A stretch of 64,000 nucleotides of DNA from Chryseobacterium sp. G0162 (lineage in GTDB: Bacteria; Bacteroidota; Bacteroidia; Flavobacteriales; Weeksellaceae). The stretch spans positions 806,001 through 870,000 of the forward strand of contig NZ_CP033922.1 in NCBI RefSeq assembly GCF_003815715.1, given 5' to 3'. Under the pieces are notes generated by a model. It made no database searches. It was not told where the DNA came from and saw only the letters and a list, made by a program, of their open reading frames with translations. How positions within the stretch are numbered: position 1 is the stretch's first letter; each line of letters begins with the position of its first letter. Below are positions 16,480 to 26,041 of the stretch, piece after piece. The position numbers and the translations under genes were made by a program.

Positions 16480-16506
16480 TAACTCAGTGTGACTTTATTA
16501 TATCGC

Positions 16507-16514
16507 CAAAGTTA
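16507..16514 (-). promoter_or_regulatory. -7 element upstream of the DUF4280 operon
   Basis: TAACTTTG on the minus strand fits TAnnTTTG and lies 27 bases before the first ATG of the operon. No clear TTTG box is found 19-21 bases further upstream, so the match is partial. Confidence 0.4.
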
Positions 16515-16627
16515 ACAAATTTCTGTTTTATCACCTGTTTTGGATAAATAGAAATCCACACAACCGCCTGAGCTCTCTGTTACAACCTGATTGCGTAAAA
16601 ATGATGTCGTTAAAAACCCTCTTCAGA

Positions 16628-17623
16628 TTATTTAATAAAGTTATATAAAGCCTCAAAAAACTTAGGATAGACTTCAATATGCGGAAGATGACCAACGTTT
16701 TCTAATTCCACCAGTTGAGATCCTGCAATTTCACGCTGGGTTTTCTTACCCAGTTCCTGGTACTGCCCCATTTTAGGCTGAAGTTCCTTTGGAGCTCTAT
16801 CTTTCCCTATTGCAGTTCTGTCTCTGGTACCAATGATGAGTAAAGTGGGAACTTTTATATTTTTAAATTCATAACAAATAGGCTGGTTATAGATCATATC
16901 AGAGGTCAGTGCAGCATCCCACGCTACCTGTGGATAGTCTTTATGTAATGTCCATCCGGCAACAAGGTCAAGCCAAGGTTGATATTCCGCCTTCCATTTA
17001 TTATCATAATAGAACTTTAACTGATAATTTTTATAAGTTTCCGCTGTATTTTTAAGCTCCGATTGATAAGCCTGATCTATATTCTGGTAGGCAGCAAACG
17101 TTTTATAATCTTCAAGTCCGATAGGATTTTCAAGGATCAGCTTCTGAACTTTTTCAGGATAAAGCAACGTAAACCTTGTAGCTACCATCCCCCCCATTGA
17201 ATGTCCCAGAACAATGGTTTTATCAATTCCTAATTCATCCAAAACAGCTTTTGTATTTTCTGCCAGTTGCGAAAAGGAAAACTGATAGCTATGCGGTTTT
17301 GAAGACTTTCCAAACCCGATCTGATCCGGAATAATCACTCTGAATCCTTTTTCCGAAAGATCTTTTGCAGTTCTTTCCCAATAGGCTCCGTTAAAGTTTT
17401 TACCATGGAGAAGAAGAATGGTTTTCCCATTGCCCTTTTGAGGTTTTACATCCATATAAGCCATCTTCAGATTGTTATCCTGAGATTTTAAGTCCTTAAA
17501 ATGTACCTCATAAGGATATTGATACTCAGATAGCATGGCATCCAACGGTTTTATTTGTGAAAACAGGATTCCTGATCCGGTTACTAATACTATTGCAGTC
17601 GCTATATTTCTGAAATATCTCAT
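16628..17623 (-). CDS. Exported alpha/beta hydrolase
   Basis: A 331-residue alpha/beta-hydrolase with an N-terminal signal peptide (about 1-23, ending GILFSQ). The fold landmarks are the oxyanion region LLLHGKNFNGAYW (HG at 73-74), the nucleophile elbow GHSMGG (Ser142), an acid residue in IIGTRDRT, and the catalytic His in VGHLPHIE near the C-terminus. The cap region between the nucleophile and the acid contains many aromatic residues. The closest groups are esterases and epoxide-hydrolase-like enzymes; the substrate cannot be deduced. It follows the EamA gene but is separated from it by a terminator hairpin, so it may have its own promoter. Confidence 0.8.
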   Translation of the reverse strand: MRYFRNIATAIVLVTGSGILFSQIKPLDAMLSEYQYPYEVHFKDLKSQDNNLKMAYMDVKPQKGNGKTILLLHGKNFNGAYWERTAKDLSEKGFRVIIPDQIGFGKSSKPHSYQFSFSQLAENTKAVLDELGIDKTIVLGHSMGGMVATRFTLLYPEKVQKLILENPIGLEDYKTFAAYQNIDQAYQSELKNTAETYKNYQLKFYYDNKWKAEYQPWLDLVAGWTLHKDYPQVAWDAALTSDMIYNQPICYEFKNIKVPTLLIIGTRDRTAIGKDRAPKELQPKMGQYQELGKKTQREIAGSQLVELENVGHLPHIEVYPKFFEALYNFIK

Positions 17624-17653
17624 TATATTTTACTTTAAGTTTTTAAAATTAAA

Positions 17654-17679
17654 AAAACCGCTCCAAAAGGAACGGTTTT
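17654..17679 (-). terminator. Terminator of the EamA transporter gene
   Basis: AAAACCGCTCC pairs with GGAACGGTTTT apart from one mismatch, around AAAA. On the minus strand it is followed by TTTAATTTTAAAA. Confidence 0.65.
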
Positions 17680-17709
17680 CAACTGTTATTTTTAGTTAAA
17701 TATTATTTT

Positions 17710-18696
17710 TTAAGAGACTTCTGCCATAGAAACTTCTTTTTCTTTTTTGGAAGGAAGATTCATTAAAACAATGGCAAAAAGAATCAATATAATTCCTACC
17801 CATTGTATTAAAAATACTTGTTCACCCAATAGAACAAAGGCCATGGTTACGGAAACCGGGAGTTCCAGTGAAGAAACAATACTTCCTAATCCTAATCCTG
17901 CATTCGGGAAACCGATATTGAACAGAATGGGTGGAATGATGGTTCCGAATAAAGCCAATACAAAACCGTATGTTAAAAATATTGAATAATTGAAAGAGTG
18001 GATATGCTCTGTATTTTCTGTAAAATTCAGATAAAAAGCTTTTAATCCATCAAAATACATGGGTCCTATCTGTGCGAAGAACAGAAAGGCAAAAACAACA
18101 ATAGAACCTCCTGCCAACATAATAATACTCTTTCTGAAAACAGGTAAATGCGTCGCCAAAGTATTGGAAGTAAACATCGTTAATGTATATGAAGCTGCGG
18201 CCATCAATCCCCAGAAGATTCCATGCCAATCCAGTTCGATTTCCATATTAATAAGGTTGGTCGCTAAAACCGTTCCCAGTAATACAATAATTACAGCAAC
18301 AATTTTCCTTGCATTAGGAAGCTTTTTGGTGATAATACTTTCCACTACTACACTGAACCAAACAGACTGCATCAGCAATACAATCGCAATAGAAACGTTG
18401 ATATACTGCACTGCTATATAATAAAACAAACTTGTTCCTCCCAATGACGTTCCGGCAAGCATCAGCATTCTGACCTCTTTGGAGCTTGGCATTGATAATT
18501 TCTTTTTCGAGGTTAACGTTTGAATAAGATTCAGGATCAAAAGCCCTATTAAACCTAATACAAATTGGGAGGTCGTCACTTCAGACGTTGTAAAACCATC
18601 ATGATAGGCCATTTTCACAAAAGTGGCCAACATTCCGTATATACTAGCACCAATCCCTACAAATAAAACACCTTTTAGTATATTTTTCTTCTTCAT
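17710..18696 (-). CDS. EamA/DMT-family transporter
   Basis: A 328-residue protein with about ten transmembrane helices in two homologous EamA halves (about 10-150 and 165-315). The start is ATG at 18694-18696 (MKKKNILKGVLFVGIGASIYGML). A longer frame beginning at TTG 18807 would run through the upstream terminator and the promoter, so it is rejected. EamA proteins of the drug/metabolite transporter superfamily export amino acids or small metabolites; residues such as NVSIAIVLLMQSVWFSVVVE and LGLGSIVSSLELPVSVTMAF are typical. The substrate is unknown. A TACCTTTG -7 element lies just upstream, giving a short leader. Confidence 0.85.
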   Translation of the reverse strand: MKKKNILKGVLFVGIGASIYGMLATFVKMAYHDGFTTSEVTTSQFVLGLIGLLILNLIQTLTSKKKLSMPSSKEVRMLMLAGTSLGGTSLFYYIAVQYINVSIAIVLLMQSVWFSVVVESIITKKLPNARKIVAVIIVLLGTVLATNLINMEIELDWHGIFWGLMAAASYTLTMFTSNTLATHLPVFRKSIIMLAGGSIVVFAFLFFAQIGPMYFDGLKAFYLNFTENTEHIHSFNYSIFLTYGFVLALFGTIIPPILFNIGFPNAGLGLGSIVSSLELPVSVTMAFVLLGEQVFLIQWVGIILILFAIVLMNLPSKKEKEVSMAEVS

Positions 18697-18714
18697 AATT
18701 TTTTTAACAGCCTG

Positions 18715-18722
18715 CAAAGGTA
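18715..18722 (-). promoter_or_regulatory. -7 promoter element of the EamA gene
   Basis: TACCTTTG on the minus strand, 18 bases before the chosen ATG. It supports that start over longer frames. The -33 box is not clear. Confidence 0.55.
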
Positions 18723-18770
18723 CAACATATAAATTAAAATACCTTGGAGTGTTGTTATGATAGATAAATA

Positions 18771-18801
18771 AGATCGCCGCAAGCTTTGCTTGCGGCGATC
18801 T
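18771..18801 (-). terminator. Terminator of the first M36 protease gene
   Basis: AGATCGCCGCAAGC (18771-18784) and GCTTGCGGCGATCT (18788-18801) form a perfect 14-bp GC-rich stem with loop TTT, 22 bases after the stop. The following minus-strand sequence is only moderately T-rich. Confidence 0.75.
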
Positions 18802-18823
18802 CTCCAATTGATTATATAGTTAG

Positions 18824-21439
18824 TTATTTTTTCACAATCACTTTAGAATTAGCTTCAAAACCAAGTCCTTTCACTTTCACAATATAAGTACCGCTTACCA
18901 GACGGCTTGTAGAAATTGACTTTTTATTTTCAGGTGAAATTTTATCTTCTGAAGAAACCAATTTACCAGACATATCATATAATTCTACACTTACTTTTCC
19001 AAGAGTTTTGCTTGGGAAATTAATATAAAACTCATCTTTTGCAGGATTTGGATAAATAGAAATTTTATTATCTTTAATTGAAGTTACTTCATCAGTTCCC
19101 AGTGAAGCACAGTCTTCAGGTATATTAAAATTCTCTACCTGATCCGTACCCACACTCTTCACGCCTGCGGAAGCTCCTACTCCAAGCCCTCTTTTTGCGA
19201 AGACTTTCCAGATCATACATCTATCCTGACCGTTTGTTGTTGCCATATCTGCAGACAATATCGCATCTCTTCCATCAATAAAGCTAGGGTTACATGCCTG
19301 AAGCTTCAAGGCATCCACCACTAGTTGCAGTACTTTTGTACTTCCATTAGGAGTCGTTGACATTACATCTGATGAATATCCATATTTTTCAACATACTTC
19401 CAATGCAAATCCCACAACATAGTAGCCCAAACAAAACCAATAGAATGAGAATCTGTAGATACACTCCCATTGGTATTGGTAACTTGCATTTGATTGGTAG
19501 TTCCATACGTAAAAGCATTCACTGAAAAATTAGGGGAATATTTAGCAGGTCTGATACCGCCTCCTGTTATTGGCTCTCCTCCTGCGTAAGTTCCCATACC
19601 TCTTGCCACCGAAGCATTATCACCAGGCTTATTGGTCAACATCAAAGCAAAGAAATCAGACCAGCCCTCTCCCATCTGCTCTCTACTTGCAGAGGTAGAC
19701 AAACATCCAGAACCTGTACCCGTTAATCGGTTTGATATTCCATGTCCGTATTCATGGGTTACAATTCCATTATCAAAACTTCCGTCCGGAGTAATACTGG
19801 TAGCCGGATCATTTTTAAGGGTAATGTTCACTGTTGTATTAGCAGCAAGTTGAGTTTTTATATACTCTCCTTCTGAGTTTTCGATGGAAACTGTAGGAAT
19901 TGTAATAGAAGGATCCGTCCCACCCATTCCCCACGGAAAACTGGTAGCAGCTGCATTATTATATATTACAACACCAATAGCTCCGGCATCCTGGGCATTT
20001 TTTGCTTTTACAGCAAAACCACAATTTGTGCCTCCTCCTCTTTCAATAAGTCCTATTTTCCCTGCAAGTGATCCAGCTGGTAACGCTGTACAGGCATATA
20101 TATTTGATGACAACTGCACGTTGGCTGTCACGCCGGTAGCTGTTAATGCAGGACCAAATTCAGCAGTTCCATTAATAGGTGTACGTACAACAGCAGCTCC
20201 CGGAGCATTGTAAAAGAACATCTGATTTACGGGTGACCATAAATACATCTGCATGTACGGATTATTTCCATCCGGAGGGGTGCCGAAATTGGCATTATTA
20301 AGTCCACCTCCATCTTGACCTTCCGCTTCTACATAATCATCACCGAGCCCACCCAATCCAAAATTATTTTTCTGAAAGTTTCTCGCTGATTCTGTAAATC
20401 CAAACTTATAAAATACATCATGAATTTTATTATTCAAATAAAACAGATTAGTAATAGACGCATTTTGATTAGCAGCAGGTGTTCCGTTGATACTGAATGG
20501 AAAATCAAAATTTCTGGTCGTTCCACCATCAGGAGAAAGACCAGCGTCTACATCTCCTGTATCTTCATAAGCATATACATTATTCCCCCTTGTAATAGTA
20601 TAATGAATATCTCCATCGGAATGCCATCCTTCTGGTGAAGCTACTAAATTCCATGGATTAGAGATTAATTGCCTTGAACCGAATGTAGGGGCTTCTACTG
20701 GTAAAGGAAAAACATTATAACTGGCATTATCAGGTGCCAGGAAAGGGGTAAATTGAGCCATATTATTTTGCGGTCCCTCCTGCTTATTTTGGATAAAATC
20801 CATCTCTTCATGGCTATGAGAATAAGCACCTGGATGAAAACTACAAGATAAATTCAAGTCTGTTTTTTCAATGATTTCACCGGTATTTGTATCTATTAGA
20901 TAGTTCCAATAGCTTGGTGATTTTGGTTCTCTTAACAGATATTCATAAGCAAGTTTCAAACTCCCTTTATGATCTACATATACAAGTCTTTGTTTTGCAA
21001 CTTTTTTGCTGTCAGCAGATTCTCCGGAAAAATCATGAATAAGGAAGTCTTTCACATTATTTTTCTTCAAATCTTCTGCAATGGTATGAAGCGCAGCGGT
21101 TTTGCTGACAGTGGCATTACCAATTACAGATATAGTATAATCTTTCACAAAATTATCTGTATAATAAACTACTTTATTATCTTTAATAAGTGCTGTCCCC
21201 ACAGAATTATATATTGGCAAGCCTTTATAAGTCTGTATAAATTTCACAACATTCCCATTTAAAGATTTTGAAGCATCTACATTATCTATAATAAAATTAT
21301 TGAGATCATATTTTTTATATTCTCTTATTTTATTTTGAGAAATATAATCTTTAATAAGCTTTTCATTGTCTTGTCCGAATGCAATAACCGGAAAAACAGA
21401 AAATACCGCAAACAAAATAGGTAGAGTTTTATTTTTCAT
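18824..21439 (-). CDS. T9SS-secreted M36 (fungalysin-type) metalloprotease, copy 1
   Basis: An 871-residue zinc protease. It has a signal peptide (about 1-22, ending AFGQ), an FTP-like propeptide (about 25-195, with GLPIYNSVGTALI and YLIDTNTGEIIEKT) and an M36 catalytic domain with HEYGHG (562-567) and the downstream zinc ligand in GEGWSDFF (E591). A protease-associated (PA) domain is inserted at about 425-545 (KIGLIERGGGTNCGFAVKAKN, AGAIGVVIYNN). A T9SS type A sorting domain ends the protein (IYPNP, then SGTYIVKV and KVIVKK). It is predicted to be exported through the T9SS and to degrade proteins outside the cell after removal of the propeptide. A close paralogue lies at 22919-25519. Confidence 0.93.
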   Translation of the reverse strand: MKNKTLPILFAVFSVFPVIAFGQDNEKLIKDYISQNKIREYKKYDLNNFIIDNVDASKSLNGNVVKFIQTYKGLPIYNSVGTALIKDNKVVYYTDNFVKDYTISVIGNATVSKTAALHTIAEDLKKNNVKDFLIHDFSGESADSKKVAKQRLVYVDHKGSLKLAYEYLLREPKSPSYWNYLIDTNTGEIIEKTDLNLSCSFHPGAYSHSHEEMDFIQNKQEGPQNNMAQFTPFLAPDNASYNVFPLPVEAPTFGSRQLISNPWNLVASPEGWHSDGDIHYTITRGNNVYAYEDTGDVDAGLSPDGGTTRNFDFPFSINGTPAANQNASITNLFYLNNKIHDVFYKFGFTESARNFQKNNFGLGGLGDDYVEAEGQDGGGLNNANFGTPPDGNNPYMQMYLWSPVNQMFFYNAPGAAVVRTPINGTAEFGPALTATGVTANVQLSSNIYACTALPAGSLAGKIGLIERGGGTNCGFAVKAKNAQDAGAIGVVIYNNAAATSFPWGMGGTDPSITIPTVSIENSEGEYIKTQLAANTTVNITLKNDPATSITPDGSFDNGIVTHEYGHGISNRLTGTGSGCLSTSASREQMGEGWSDFFALMLTNKPGDNASVARGMGTYAGGEPITGGGIRPAKYSPNFSVNAFTYGTTNQMQVTNTNGSVSTDSHSIGFVWATMLWDLHWKYVEKYGYSSDVMSTTPNGSTKVLQLVVDALKLQACNPSFIDGRDAILSADMATTNGQDRCMIWKVFAKRGLGVGASAGVKSVGTDQVENFNIPEDCASLGTDEVTSIKDNKISIYPNPAKDEFYINFPSKTLGKVSVELYDMSGKLVSSEDKISPENKKSISTSRLVSGTYIVKVKGLGFEANSKVIVKK

Positions 21440-21909
21440 ATCTATTATTAAAGACGCGAATCTACAAATATTTTATATAAAAAGATCAATATTAATAAAT
21501 AATGAATAAAAAAAATAACTTTCTGATCTGAGCCCCCATCTTATTTATAAAAATTATTATTTTTTCATAAATATCGATTTCATTTACAACTACCTGACAA
21601 TAAAATTATCTTTCTTTTGTTCTAAAAAGCTCATCTCACTTTTAGAGATAACCTCCCCCTTTCCCTTATCATAAGATGCTTAAAGCACCTCAAACAACAA
21701 CAAGCATAAAACTAAACCTATAAAAATGGCTAAAGAGAAGACTCTAAAATTGGAATATTTACTTTAAAAAACCTTTACAGAAGCCGACGTTTTTCTTTAT
21801 TTCTGAGTTTTCATGATTTCTTATTCACTTGCTTTTAATATCTTAGGTACACTTAATCTCGAAATGAAGATCACAAAGCATTATATAATTTTTTTTAATC
21901 ACCGAAAAA
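21440..21909. other. AT-rich gap between M36 protease and lipoprotein genes
   Basis: About 470 bases between divergent genes. No ORF longer than a few codons, no clear -7/-33 pair and no strong hairpin were seen. Close to the protease start, AAATATTTGTAGATT (minus strand) is shared with the region just upstream of the second M36 gene, so it may be part of a common promoter. Confidence 0.35.
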
Positions 21910-22812
21910 ATGAAGAATATCACAATTAAATTTTTATGTTTATTTTTCTTATTCAGCCTGCTGTCTTGCAGCGGATCACCACAGACTCAGGATGAGGAAA
22001 GAATATGGCTGGTATTTCAACCTAAAGTAGAACAGAACAAATCAGTAACCCTAAAATTGTTCTTTAGGAGCAAACCGGATAACGGAAGCATCAAAGTCCT
22101 CTCTGCTTCCTCAAAGACAGATACAAAACTAGATGGTTCAAAAATCGAAAAAGAAATGAAATCGGATGGGGAATATTATTTCTATGATATCTTTTTTGAA
22201 GCGGGAGCGTTGGGCAAATCAGATCTCCCCGTTGTAGAAGCAAAAATAAATGGAAAAACCTACAAAAGCAAAGCGGCAACCATTGAGGTTGTGAAAAAAC
22301 AAGATGTAGACAATAATGCAGTAAGACTGGTATTGGAAACCGATAAAAGCCGTTACCATGTGAATGACACGATTAAGCTCTCCCTGTATGAATATTCTAA
22401 ATTCTCTCAGATCTCTAAATTTACTCCGGCAGATCTGGTTAAAAAAGGCGCACCCGAGGCTTTATTTGAAGTGATTGATGCAGGAAATGTAGATTATGAA
22501 GTAGGCATTGTGGGTTTCAAAAAATACATAGACGCCAATTTTAAGGTAGCAACTTATCACTGGAATGTAAACGATGCAGGCAAGCAGATGGCCACACTAG
22601 ATGGTACATCTTATATAAAAAACCTGATTTTTTATATAAAAATGACGGCTAAAGAAAAAGGCACTTTTAGCATACCTAAAAGCCATTTCGATTATAAAAT
22701 TTATCCTTATGAAGAAGCTTTCCGAGAGGAAATGCTTGGCCCGGAGGAAGTTTTGCGCACAAAAAACAGGATAAGCCCACAATCTAATGCATTGAATATT
22801 ATTGTAGAATAG
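21910..22812 (+). CDS. Lipoprotein of unknown function between the M36 genes
   Basis: A 300-residue protein with a lipoprotein signal (KFLCLFFLFSLLSC, then SGSP; acylated Cys at about residue 20). The mature part looks like two Ig-like beta domains: one around VTLKLFFRSKPDNGSIKVLS...YYFYDIFFEAGALGKSDLP, and one around VRLVLETDKSRYHVNDTIKLSLYE...FYIKMTAKEKGTFSIPKSHFDY. The last phrases resemble those of BatD-like Ig domains, but the match is too weak to name it. It is transcribed convergently with the second M36 gene and shares a bidirectional terminator with it. The location between two paralogous protease genes suggests insertion or rearrangement; a functional link is not shown. Confidence 0.6.
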   Translation: MKNITIKFLCLFFLFSLLSCSGSPQTQDEERIWLVFQPKVEQNKSVTLKLFFRSKPDNGSIKVLSASSKTDTKLDGSKIEKEMKSDGEYYFYDIFFEAGALGKSDLPVVEAKINGKTYKSKAATIEVVKKQDVDNNAVRLVLETDKSRYHVNDTIKLSLYEYSKFSQISKFTPADLVKKGAPEALFEVIDAGNVDYEVGIVGFKKYIDANFKVATYHWNVNDAGKQMATLDGTSYIKNLIFYIKMTAKEKGTFSIPKSHFDYKIYPYEEAFREEMLGPEEVLRTKNRISPQSNALNIIVE

Positions 22813-22855
22813 TATAGATTAATGCATATCCTAACAAGAAAAATCAATATAAAAC

Positions 22856-22888
22856 AAAGAAGCTATCCCTTTTGGAGACAGCTTCTTT
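22856..22888. terminator. Bidirectional terminator
   Basis: AAAGAAGCT (22856-22864) pairs with AGCTTCTTT (22880-22888) between the converging lipoprotein and M36 genes. Flanks are A-rich on one side and T-rich on the other. Confidence 0.7.
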
Positions 22889-22918
22889 TACTTATTATTA
22901 TTCAATAATCTTTTCAAA

Positions 22919-25519
22919 TTATTTTCTTACCATCACTTTTGATGTTGCTTCAAAGCCCAACCCTTTCACCTTTACCATATAAGTACCATCTACCAAACGG
23001 CTTGTAGAAATTGCTTTCTTAGCATCAGGTGAAATTTTATCTTCTGAAGAAACCATCTTACCTGACATATCATAAATCTCTACACTTACTTTTCCAATGG
23101 TATTAACCGGGAAACTGATAAAGAACTCATCTCTAGCCGGATTAGGATAAACAGAAATTTTATTTTCTTTAATTGACTTCACCTCATCAGTTGATAATGA
23201 AGCACATTCTGACGGTAAGTCAAAGCTCTCAACCTGATCATAGATATTATTTTTAAGACCTGCCGAAGCATTTACCCCCAGCCCTCTCTTTGCAAAAACC
23301 TTCCAGATCATACATTTATCCTGTCCGTTTGTAGTTGCCATTTCTGCAGCTAAAATAGCATTTCTTCCATCAACAAAACTTGGATTACAACCCTGCAGCT
23401 TCAAAGCATCCGTAACCAGTTGCAATACTTTAGTACTTCCATTAGGCGTACCAGACAATACATCAGAAGAGTATCCGTATTTTTCAACATATTTCCAATG
23501 AAGATCCCATAACATAGTTGCCCATACAAACCCTATAGAGTGAACATCAAGAGACAAACCACCACTTGCATTGGTATATACCATTCCATTTGTGTTTCCA
23601 TAAGTGTAGCTATTGATTGTAAAATCAGGAGAATATTTAGCAGGTCTGATTCCTAAACCTGTTGTAGGCTGTCCTATTACGTAAGTACCCATACCTCTGG
23701 CCACAGAAGCATTATCTCCTGGCTTGTTCGTTACCATAAGAGCAAAGAAATCAGACCAACCTTCTCCCATCTGTTCCATACTAACACTCGCATTTAAACA
23801 GTTCGATCCTGTTCCGGTCAGCCTGTTAGATATACCATGTCCATACTCATGAGTAATAATACCATTATCACAACTTCCATCTGGAGTCATGCTGGTAGCG
23901 GGATCATTTTTTAAAGTCACATTTACTGGTGTATTTGCAGCAAGTAAGCCTTTAATATAATCACCTTCAGATTTTGCAATCAGCACAGTAGGAATAGTAA
24001 CCGTTGCATCAACTCCAGTCATATTACTCAATGAATTACCATTAGCATCGTTATTATAAATAATAGTAGCGATAGCCCCCGCATCCTGAAGATTTTTAGT
24101 TTTAACCACAAATGAGCACGTCCCTCTTTCCACCAGTCCAATTTTCTCCGTAAGCGATCCTGCAGGTAAAGCTGTACATCCGTCAGAAACCGCAGATAAC
24201 ATTACACTACCTGTAACCCCATTAGCATTCAAAGGACTACCAAAATCCGCCGTTCCCACTAAAGGAGCTCTTGGAACAGCCACACTTGGTGCATTATAAT
24301 AGAATTTTTGGTTTATCGCGCTCCATAAATACATTTGCATTCTTGGTTTACTACCATCTGCAGGGCTTGCAAAGTTCGCATTGTCTGTACCTCCACCATC
24401 TTGCGCTTCAGCATTTACATAGTCATTTCCTAAACCTCCCAATCCAAAATTATTTTGTTGAAAATTCTTTGAGGTTTCGGTAAATCCAAACTTGTAAAAG
24501 ATGTCATGTACCTTGTTATTAATATAAAATAAATTGGTAATAGCAGCATTTAAATTGTTGGCCGGAGTACCATTAATATTGAATGGAAAATCAAAATTTC
24601 TACTTGCCCCTCCATCTGCATAAGTACCGGGAGCATTAGTATTAGCCTTATCATCGTAGGCAAACACATTATTTCCTCGTGTATATGTATAATGATTTGT
24701 TCCATCAGAATGCCATCCTTCCGGAGAAGCAGTAGGCAGCCATGGATTTGTCACTATTGACCTGGAACCAAATGTTGCAGATTCTATAGGCAATGGAAAC
24801 ACATTATAAGTTGCCATATCCGGTGCCAATAAAGCCGGCTGAGCACTCATCTGCACAGGTCCTATAAAACCATTGTGCGCAAGTGTTGATTCATCATGTG
24901 AAAAGGCATCGTGTCTGAAATTACAGGAAAGATTGAGATCAGATTCACTAATAATTTCCCCGGTTTTCGCGTTTATAAGAATATCCCAGTAACTTGGGGA
25001 TTTTGGATCCTGAAATGAGAATTGATAAGCCAGTTTCAAACTTCCTTTATCTTCAGCATATACTAACCTCTGCTTTGCCGCATATCCCTTTTCAGGATCA
25101 GTGTCTGAATATCCAAGAATATAATAAGACTTCACCTCATCCTTCCCTAAATGGTCAGCAATTCTCTGTAAAGCATCTTTTGCAGTAACAGAAGCACTAC
25201 CTGAAGCAGACTCCTTATAATCTTTTACAAAATTATCCGTATAATAAACAATCTTATTATCCCGAATAAGTGCAGTTCCCACAGAACTATATATTGGAAG
25301 TCCATTATAGGTTTGTAAAAATTTTACGACATTTCCATTCAAAGACTTTGACGGATCTACATTATCAATAATAATATTATTTAAATCAGATTTTTTATAT
25401 TCTCTCGTTTTATTTTGAGAAATATAATCCTTAAGCAATCTTTCATTATCCTGTCCGAACATAAAAGCAGGAAAAACAGAGAAAACCGCAAACAAAATAG
25501 GTAGAGTTTTATTTTTCAT
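22919..25519 (-). CDS. T9SS-secreted M36 (fungalysin-type) metalloprotease, copy 2
   Basis: A paralogue of the protease at 18824-21439 with the same order: signal peptide, FTP-like propeptide, M36 catalytic domain with HEYGHG (about 557) and GEGWSDFF (about 585), an inserted PA domain, and a T9SS type A tail (VYPNP, DGTYMVKV, KVMVRK). Most of the sequence is alignable without gaps except in the propeptide and PA loops. The start is placed at ATG 25517-25519 (MKNKTLPILF) because the paralogue begins exactly there and has ATA instead of the upstream ATG of this copy. Two diverged copies may widen substrate range. Expression is probably independent, as each has its own upstream region and terminator. 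Confidence 0.93.
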   Translation of the reverse strand: MKNKTLPILFAVFSVFPAFMFGQDNERLLKDYISQNKTREYKKSDLNNIIIDNVDPSKSLNGNVVKFLQTYNGLPIYSSVGTALIRDNKIVYYTDNFVKDYKESASGSASVTAKDALQRIADHLGKDEVKSYYILGYSDTDPEKGYAAKQRLVYAEDKGSLKLAYQFSFQDPKSPSYWDILINAKTGEIISESDLNLSCNFRHDAFSHDESTLAHNGFIGPVQMSAQPALLAPDMATYNVFPLPIESATFGSRSIVTNPWLPTASPEGWHSDGTNHYTYTRGNNVFAYDDKANTNAPGTYADGGASRNFDFPFNINGTPANNLNAAITNLFYINNKVHDIFYKFGFTETSKNFQQNNFGLGGLGNDYVNAEAQDGGGTDNANFASPADGSKPRMQMYLWSAINQKFYYNAPSVAVPRAPLVGTADFGSPLNANGVTGSVMLSAVSDGCTALPAGSLTEKIGLVERGTCSFVVKTKNLQDAGAIATIIYNNDANGNSLSNMTGVDATVTIPTVLIAKSEGDYIKGLLAANTPVNVTLKNDPATSMTPDGSCDNGIITHEYGHGISNRLTGTGSNCLNASVSMEQMGEGWSDFFALMVTNKPGDNASVARGMGTYVIGQPTTGLGIRPAKYSPDFTINSYTYGNTNGMVYTNASGGLSLDVHSIGFVWATMLWDLHWKYVEKYGYSSDVLSGTPNGSTKVLQLVTDALKLQGCNPSFVDGRNAILAAEMATTNGQDKCMIWKVFAKRGLGVNASAGLKNNIYDQVESFDLPSECASLSTDEVKSIKENKISVYPNPARDEFFISFPVNTIGKVSVEIYDMSGKMVSSEDKISPDAKKAISTSRLVDGTYMVKVKGLGFEATSKVMVRK

Positions 25520-25841
25520 ATCCATTATTAAAGTTGCTAATCTACAAATATTTCGTAATCAAAATTCAATTACATTAAATCATAATCAACAATAAGAAAT
25601 AATAAATGAAAAATTAAAATTACATTAAAATAAAATATATCTCAATAAGGAGAATCCAATTCTATATTATTCCCTAAAACAGAATATATAACAATGATTT
25701 CTATTATAACATTCTCACATATCAGAGAAAAAAAACATAAAAACACAGACTTTATATATAGTATTTTTTTGAAAATTTTAATTTTATTTTAATATTTTCC
25801 TAAAACATCTCTATCCAGTATGAACATTTATCAGCATAAAA
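25520..25841. other. Very AT-rich gap upstream of M36 copy 2
   Basis: About 320 bases rich in A and T runs, with stops in all frames. The only recognisable element is AAATATTTGTAGATT (minus strand, near 25535-25552), shared with the other M36 gene and possibly a -7 region. Nothing else was seen. Confidence 0.35.
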
Positions 25842-25863
25842 AAACTGTCCAGATGGACAGTTT
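25842..25863 (-). terminator. Terminator hairpin of a lost gene
   Basis: AAACTGTCC (25842-25850) and GGACAGTTT (25855-25863) form a perfect 9-bp stem with loop AGAT. It lies directly after the fossil sorting domain (stop at 25873-25875) and after no intact gene. Confidence 0.6.
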
Positions 25864-25872
25864 AACTCTTAT

Positions 25873-25985
25873 TTATTTCTTAATGATTCTTTCTGAATAG
25901 GTTTCATTTTTATCTGTTATTATAGTAACGATATATACTTCTTCTTTTCGGAAACCCTGATCTATCTACAACCAATTCTTTTTGA
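25873..25985 (-). pseudogene. Remnant of a T9SS C-terminal sorting domain
   Basis: Read on the minus strand, 27 codons before a TAA (25873-25875) give GFRKEEVYIVTIITDK, then NETYSERIIKK. This is the end of a T9SS type A sorting domain (VYIV motif, basic KK terminus). Immediately upstream the frame is closed by TAG (25966-25968), but another frame continues the expected pattern as QKELVVDRSG. So a frameshift near 25955 plus deletion of the rest explains it. A terminator hairpin follows. No other part of the gene remains before the rpsA terminator. It is too short to be a functional protein. Confidence 0.6.
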
Positions 25986-25990
25986 AACAA

Positions 25991-26017
25991 AAAAAAAAGC
26001 CGCTCAAATGAGCGGCT
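25991..26017 (-). terminator. rpsA terminator
   Basis: AGCCGCTC (25998-26005) pairs with GAGCGGCT (26010-26017). On the minus strand the hairpin is followed by ten T. Confidence 0.9.
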
Positions 26018-26041
26018 CCTTATTTATAAATGGTTCAAAGA

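Noticed and set aside
18697..18807. N-terminal extension of the EamA transporter to a TTG codon
   Set aside because: It would read through the -7 promoter element and the hairpin terminator of the neighbouring gene; the membrane protein begins at ATG 18696.
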